From: Alphaproteobacteria bacterium UBA6544
Lineage (GTDB): Bacteria > Pseudomonadota > Alphaproteobacteria > UBA8366
NCBI GenBank assembly: GCA_002434595.1
Contig: DJKK01000195.1
Coordinates: forward strand, 1 to 9,188
Length of the DNA: 9,188 bases
Direction of reading: 5' to 3'
Position numbers and translations under genes: made by a program. This document shows positions 7,004-9,188 of the stretch, piece after piece; position 1 is the first letter of the stretch; the number at the start of each line of letters is the position of its first letter. Under the pieces are notes generated by a model. That model saw only the letters and a list, made by a program, of their open reading frames with translations, did not search any database and had not been told where the DNA came from.

Positions 7004-7444
7004 ACCACTGACGCACAGCACGAACAAGACCTCGAAGCGATCCGGCACCTCATCGCTGGGCAATACGCGAGTGTGACCTAGACGCATGAGCGCGAAGCGA
7101 TTTGGTCGGCCTTCACCGCCGATTTCTTGGCTGACTGGCCGCTCTTTCCCGCGAGCCGGCCCGCACAAGTACGCTCCATACCGGATTTCCTCGCGCGCGT
7201 GAAAGTCTTGCCGAAGGACGGGCTTGGCTCTTTCGAGCAGTCCTTGCGCGGCACCAAGATCATGTTTTTTGGCAATACTGCCGTTGCCTTCGGGGTCTGT
7301 GAGAACTTGAAGAACAAAGCGACCGTCCAACGCGGTATCGAGACCTTTTCACTGGTTAAGGAAGACCGCGACTGGCAGATCGCCGCCCAGGCCTGAGATA
7401 TGGAACGCGACGGCCTATCCATCTCCGAGAAATTTCTGGAATAA
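7004..7444 (+). pseudogene. NTF2/SnoaL-like family gene, inactivated by two in-frame stops
   Basis: In one plus-strand frame, DLEAIRHLIAGQYASVT (7028-7078) is followed by TAG (7079-7081). The frame then resumes with HEREAIWSAFTADFLADWPL and runs through FFGNTAVAFGVCENL and ETFSLVKEDRDWQIAAQA to TGA (7394-7396). After that it could continue DMERDGLSISEKFLE to TAA (7442-7444). This is the shape of an NTF2-like cone-fold protein (DUF4440/SnoaL-like, about 140 residues). As I remember the family, Trp follows both the first helix and the IAAQA strand (IAAQAWD), so both stops look like TGG changed to TAG and TGA. No ATG, GTG or TTG lies between the upstream TGA (6971) and the TAG except a GTG two codons before the stop. 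A shortened 89-residue product from the TTG at 7127 is conceivable but would lack the first helix. It points against its neighbours, and its last part would overlap the hydrolase 3' end. Confidence 0.62.
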
Positions 7445-8551
7445 TTCACATACCGCGGCGGATTGCTCCTGCTGCACCCAATGACCCGCGCCCTGGACCA
7501 AATGCACGCCCCGCATGTCGCTGCAGGCGTGTTCCCGCATGGCCTCGATGGCACCAGGCCGTTGGTATACACCCCAGTCCTTCTCACCCGATATGAAGAC
7601 CGCTGGCACGTCGATCGTCCGCCCAGAATAAAGCCGAAGACCATTCGTAAGTTCGGCGTCCAAGCGGCCCCGATACCAGTTTAAGCCCCCTTGGAACCCG
7701 GTGCGCAAAAATTCCCCCGCATAGAAGCCAAGCTCGTCAACCGTCAGCCAATCACAGGCGGCGATCTCCTCGGAAGACGGCATGTAGGTCGCCGCCGTCT
7801 CCGCCATCGTAGCATCTCGTTCCATGATGTAATAGGTCGGCATCACCGCGATGTCCGCCGCCCGCCACGCCGCGAGGCGATGCGGGTCGTTCCCCGCCCA
7901 ATCCGCGCTCTTTCCATGAAAGTACCCGCGGAGAAAGTCGTGGACCCCTTGCGGGCAATGCTGCATGTCGCCGTTCGCGGCGCGCGTGCAGTAATAATGG
8001 TGGTAGTGCTTGCGCGGTCGTGGCAGGGCGGCCAAATCCGCGACGATATCAACTTCCTCGGCAGATGTAGGGACGTGCCCATCAGTGTCGAACGAAAAGG
8101 CGGGCGGTCCGTTGAACGGACCGCTCATCACCGCCACGCGCGCGAAGACATCCGGTCGAATGAGCGCGCAATACGCCGCGACCGAAGCGCCGAAGTCATG
8201 CCCGAAAATCCCGGCAACCTTTTCGTATCCAAGCGCCCGGACAAGCGCGAGCGCATCGCGGGAGAGGTTCAACATGCCATAAGGTTCAAGCGGCGCGTCG
8301 TAGTCAGCCGTAAAGCCGGTGGTGCGGCCGAACCCTCGCTGATCGGGCGCAACCACGCGATACCCCACCGCCGCCAGTTCCGTCATCACCTTGCGCCAAC
8401 TGAAGGCCAATTCCGGGAACCCATGCAGTAAGAGTAGTAGCGGCCTATCAGCCTCTCCCGCTTCGAGGATATGAACGCACATGCCGTTAACGTCGTCGAC
8501 GAAACGGGAGGTGATACCTTCCGGCAGGATGCACGGTTCAATGACTTCCAT
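7415..8551 (-). CDS. Alpha/beta hydrolase, epoxide hydrolase-like
   Basis: A complete 378-residue alpha/beta-hydrolase. The oxyanion-hole motif is HGFPE (43-47). The nucleophile elbow is GHDFGA (117-122) with Asp119 as nucleophile, which fits epoxide hydrolases and haloacid/haloalkane dehalogenases rather than Ser esterases. Asp325 (EKDWG) and His357 (GAGHW) complete the triad. NWYRG (291-295) in the cap holds a Tyr at the place of a ring-opening Tyr of epoxide hydrolases; the second Tyr may be in KHYHHYY (181-187). The cap is large (about 145-300), making the protein longer than typical 290-330-residue epoxide hydrolases. No signal peptide is seen. The ATG has AAGGAG nine bases upstream, inside the dioxygenase gene, whose stop lies 14 nt into this gene, so translational coupling is likely. 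The probable role is hydrolysis of an epoxide or a related C-X bond; the substrate is unknown. Confidence 0.92.
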   Translation of the reverse strand: MEVIEPCILPEGITSRFVDDVNGMCVHILEAGEADRPLLLLLHGFPELAFSWRKVMTELAAVGYRVVAPDQRGFGRTTGFTADYDAPLEPYGMLNLSRDALALVRALGYEKVAGIFGHDFGASVAAYCALIRPDVFARVAVMSGPFNGPPAFSFDTDGHVPTSAEEVDIVADLAALPRPRKHYHHYYCTRAANGDMQHCPQGVHDFLRGYFHGKSADWAGNDPHRLAAWRAADIAVMPTYYIMERDATMAETAATYMPSSEEIAACDWLTVDELGFYAGEFLRTGFQGGLNWYRGRLDAELTNGLRLYSGRTIDVPAVFISGEKDWGVYQRPGAIEAMREHACSDMRGVHLVQGAGHWVQQEQSAAVCELFQKFLGDG

Positions 8552-9188
8552 GCACTGCCTCTCCTTCCGGTTTGATAGAGACCCGCCAATGTACGCGGTC
8601 CTCGTCAGGCGGATAATCCGCCGCCGCCTTGTGATAGGTACAGCGGTTGTCCCAAATGACGATGTCGCCCTTGCGCCACTCGTGACGGTAGCAGCCTTCC
8701 GGCTGGATCATGTATCCAGCCAACTCCTCGATCAGATCGTCACTCTCAACCGGCTCCAGGCCTTCGATCGCAACGATCTTTCCAGGGTCGAAATAAAGCC
8801 CGACGCGTTCCGTCTCCGGATGAGTACGCAGGATCGGGTTCATAACCGGCGTCCAGTCTCGATCTTCCGGATTGAGTAGCTGCGCCGACATCGAGCTGCG
8901 CCCGGCATACGTGAATGCCCCGCGCCGCGTGCCAATCCTGTCCCGCAACCACTGCGGCAGAGCATCATAGGCCGCGTACATGCTGGAGAACAGCGTGTCG
9001 CCGCCACGACTGGGGACAGCGAGGGCGAACAACTGTGTCGCCTTGAAGGGAACCTCATCGTACGCGCCGTCCGTGTGCCAGTTCTCGCCACCTCGCGCAT
9101 AGACGGCTCTGTTCAGCGAACCGTCCGCGTTGAACTTGTCGATGCCAAGAACGGTGAGAGCCAGGTGTTCTGGATTTCGGGTGCTCTT
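8538..9188 (-). CDS. TauD/TfdA-family Fe(II)/2-oxoglutarate-dependent dioxygenase (partial, N-terminus outside window)
   Basis: The C-terminal 216 residues of a TauD/TfdA-family dioxygenase. The frame stays open to the window edge at 9188, so the start is not visible; a TTG at 9032 is internal. The iron-binding HxD is NWHTDGAY (His38 and Asp40 of the visible part, codons near 9077-9069). The distal iron ligand is His186 in WDNRCTYHKA, and Arg202 in HWRVSI sits where the family binds the 2-oxoglutarate carboxylate. All four key residues are present, so the enzyme should be active. Family members hydroxylate a carbon next to a sulfonate, ether, ester or amine, splitting the substrate and giving succinate and CO2. 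Nothing visible distinguishes these substrates. The stop overlaps the hydrolase start by 14 nt, so the two are probably coexpressed. Confidence 0.93.
   Translation of the reverse strand, partial: KSTRNPEHLALTVLGIDKFNADGSLNRAVYARGGENWHTDGAYDEVPFKATQLFALAVPSRGGDTLFSSMYAAYDALPQWLRDRIGTRRGAFTYAGRSSMSAQLLNPEDRDWTPVMNPILRTHPETERVGLYFDPGKIVAIEGLEPVESDDLIEELAGYMIQPEGCYRHEWRKGDIVIWDNRCTYHKAAADYPPDEDRVHWRVSIKPEGEAVHGSH

Noticed and set aside
7079..7396. Genetic-code reassignment (stop read as Trp) to explain the NTF2-like gene
   Set aside because: One stop is TAG and the other TGA. Intact genes in the window end normally at TAG (1078, 2491, 3693, 7415) and TGA (5254, 8538), so neither codon is reassigned.
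6935..7644. Two minus-strand open frames covering the gap between hydrolase and ligase
   Set aside because: They lie opposite the NTF2-like remnant and the hydrolase end and show no recognisable family; the plus-strand frame explains the coding character of the region better.
7691..8431. Plus-strand open frame of 246 codons
   Set aside because: Antisense to the alpha/beta hydrolase; rich in Arg and without domain-like pattern, as expected of a shadow frame.
1..9188. Mobile elements, CRISPR arrays, tRNA/rRNA genes and riboswitches
   Set aside because: I found no transposase-like protein, spaced direct repeats, tRNA-like cloverleaf or conserved aptamer pattern on either strand by eye.

Overview
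The window is moderately GC-rich DNA with tightly packed genes and G/C-biased third codon positions. It looks like an alphaproteobacterial accessory (catabolic) region; the taxon is inferred only from the style of the proteins. I see no rRNA, tRNA, CRISPR array, insertion sequence, integrase or transcriptional regulator.

Layout. One plus-strand gene opens the window: a crotonase-fold enoyl-CoA isomerase-like protein (33-821). After a 256-nt convergent gap comes a long minus-strand block. Read in the direction of transcription, from right to left, it holds a Fe(II)/2-oxoglutarate dioxygenase of the TauD/TfdA family (8538 to beyond 9188, cut by the window edge) and an epoxide-hydrolase-like alpha/beta hydrolase (7415-8551, overlapping the dioxygenase gene by 14 nt). 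After a gap with an oppositely oriented, broken NTF2/SnoaL-like gene (about 7004-7444) come an acyl-CoA synthetase of the cyclohexanecarboxylate-CoA ligase type (5254-6900), a ThDP-dependent enzyme of the acetolactate synthase/benzoylformate decarboxylase type (3693-5234), a luciferase-like flavin monooxygenase (2491-3594) and a DAO-fold FAD oxidoreductase (1078-2361).

How the genes may work together. Each enzyme class is well supported by motifs, but no substrate can be read from the sequence. The combination of two oxygenases, an Asp-nucleophile hydrolase, a carboxylate-activating CoA ligase, a 2-oxoacid-type ThDP enzyme, a flavin amine/imino-acid-type oxidase and an enoyl-CoA isomerase is what one would expect of a peripheral pathway. 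Such a pathway would oxygenate a small organic compound (alicyclic, terpenoid or aromatic), open or hydrolyse it, and feed it to CoA-linked degradation. The pathway itself is inference; I do not recognise the cluster as a described one.

The most striking detail outside the intact genes is the NTF2-like reading frame at 7004-7444. It keeps one uninterrupted frame with family-like sequence on both sides of a TAG and of a TGA. Both stops sit where I would expect tryptophan (TGG), and no usable start codon remains, so it appears to be a recently inactivated gene.
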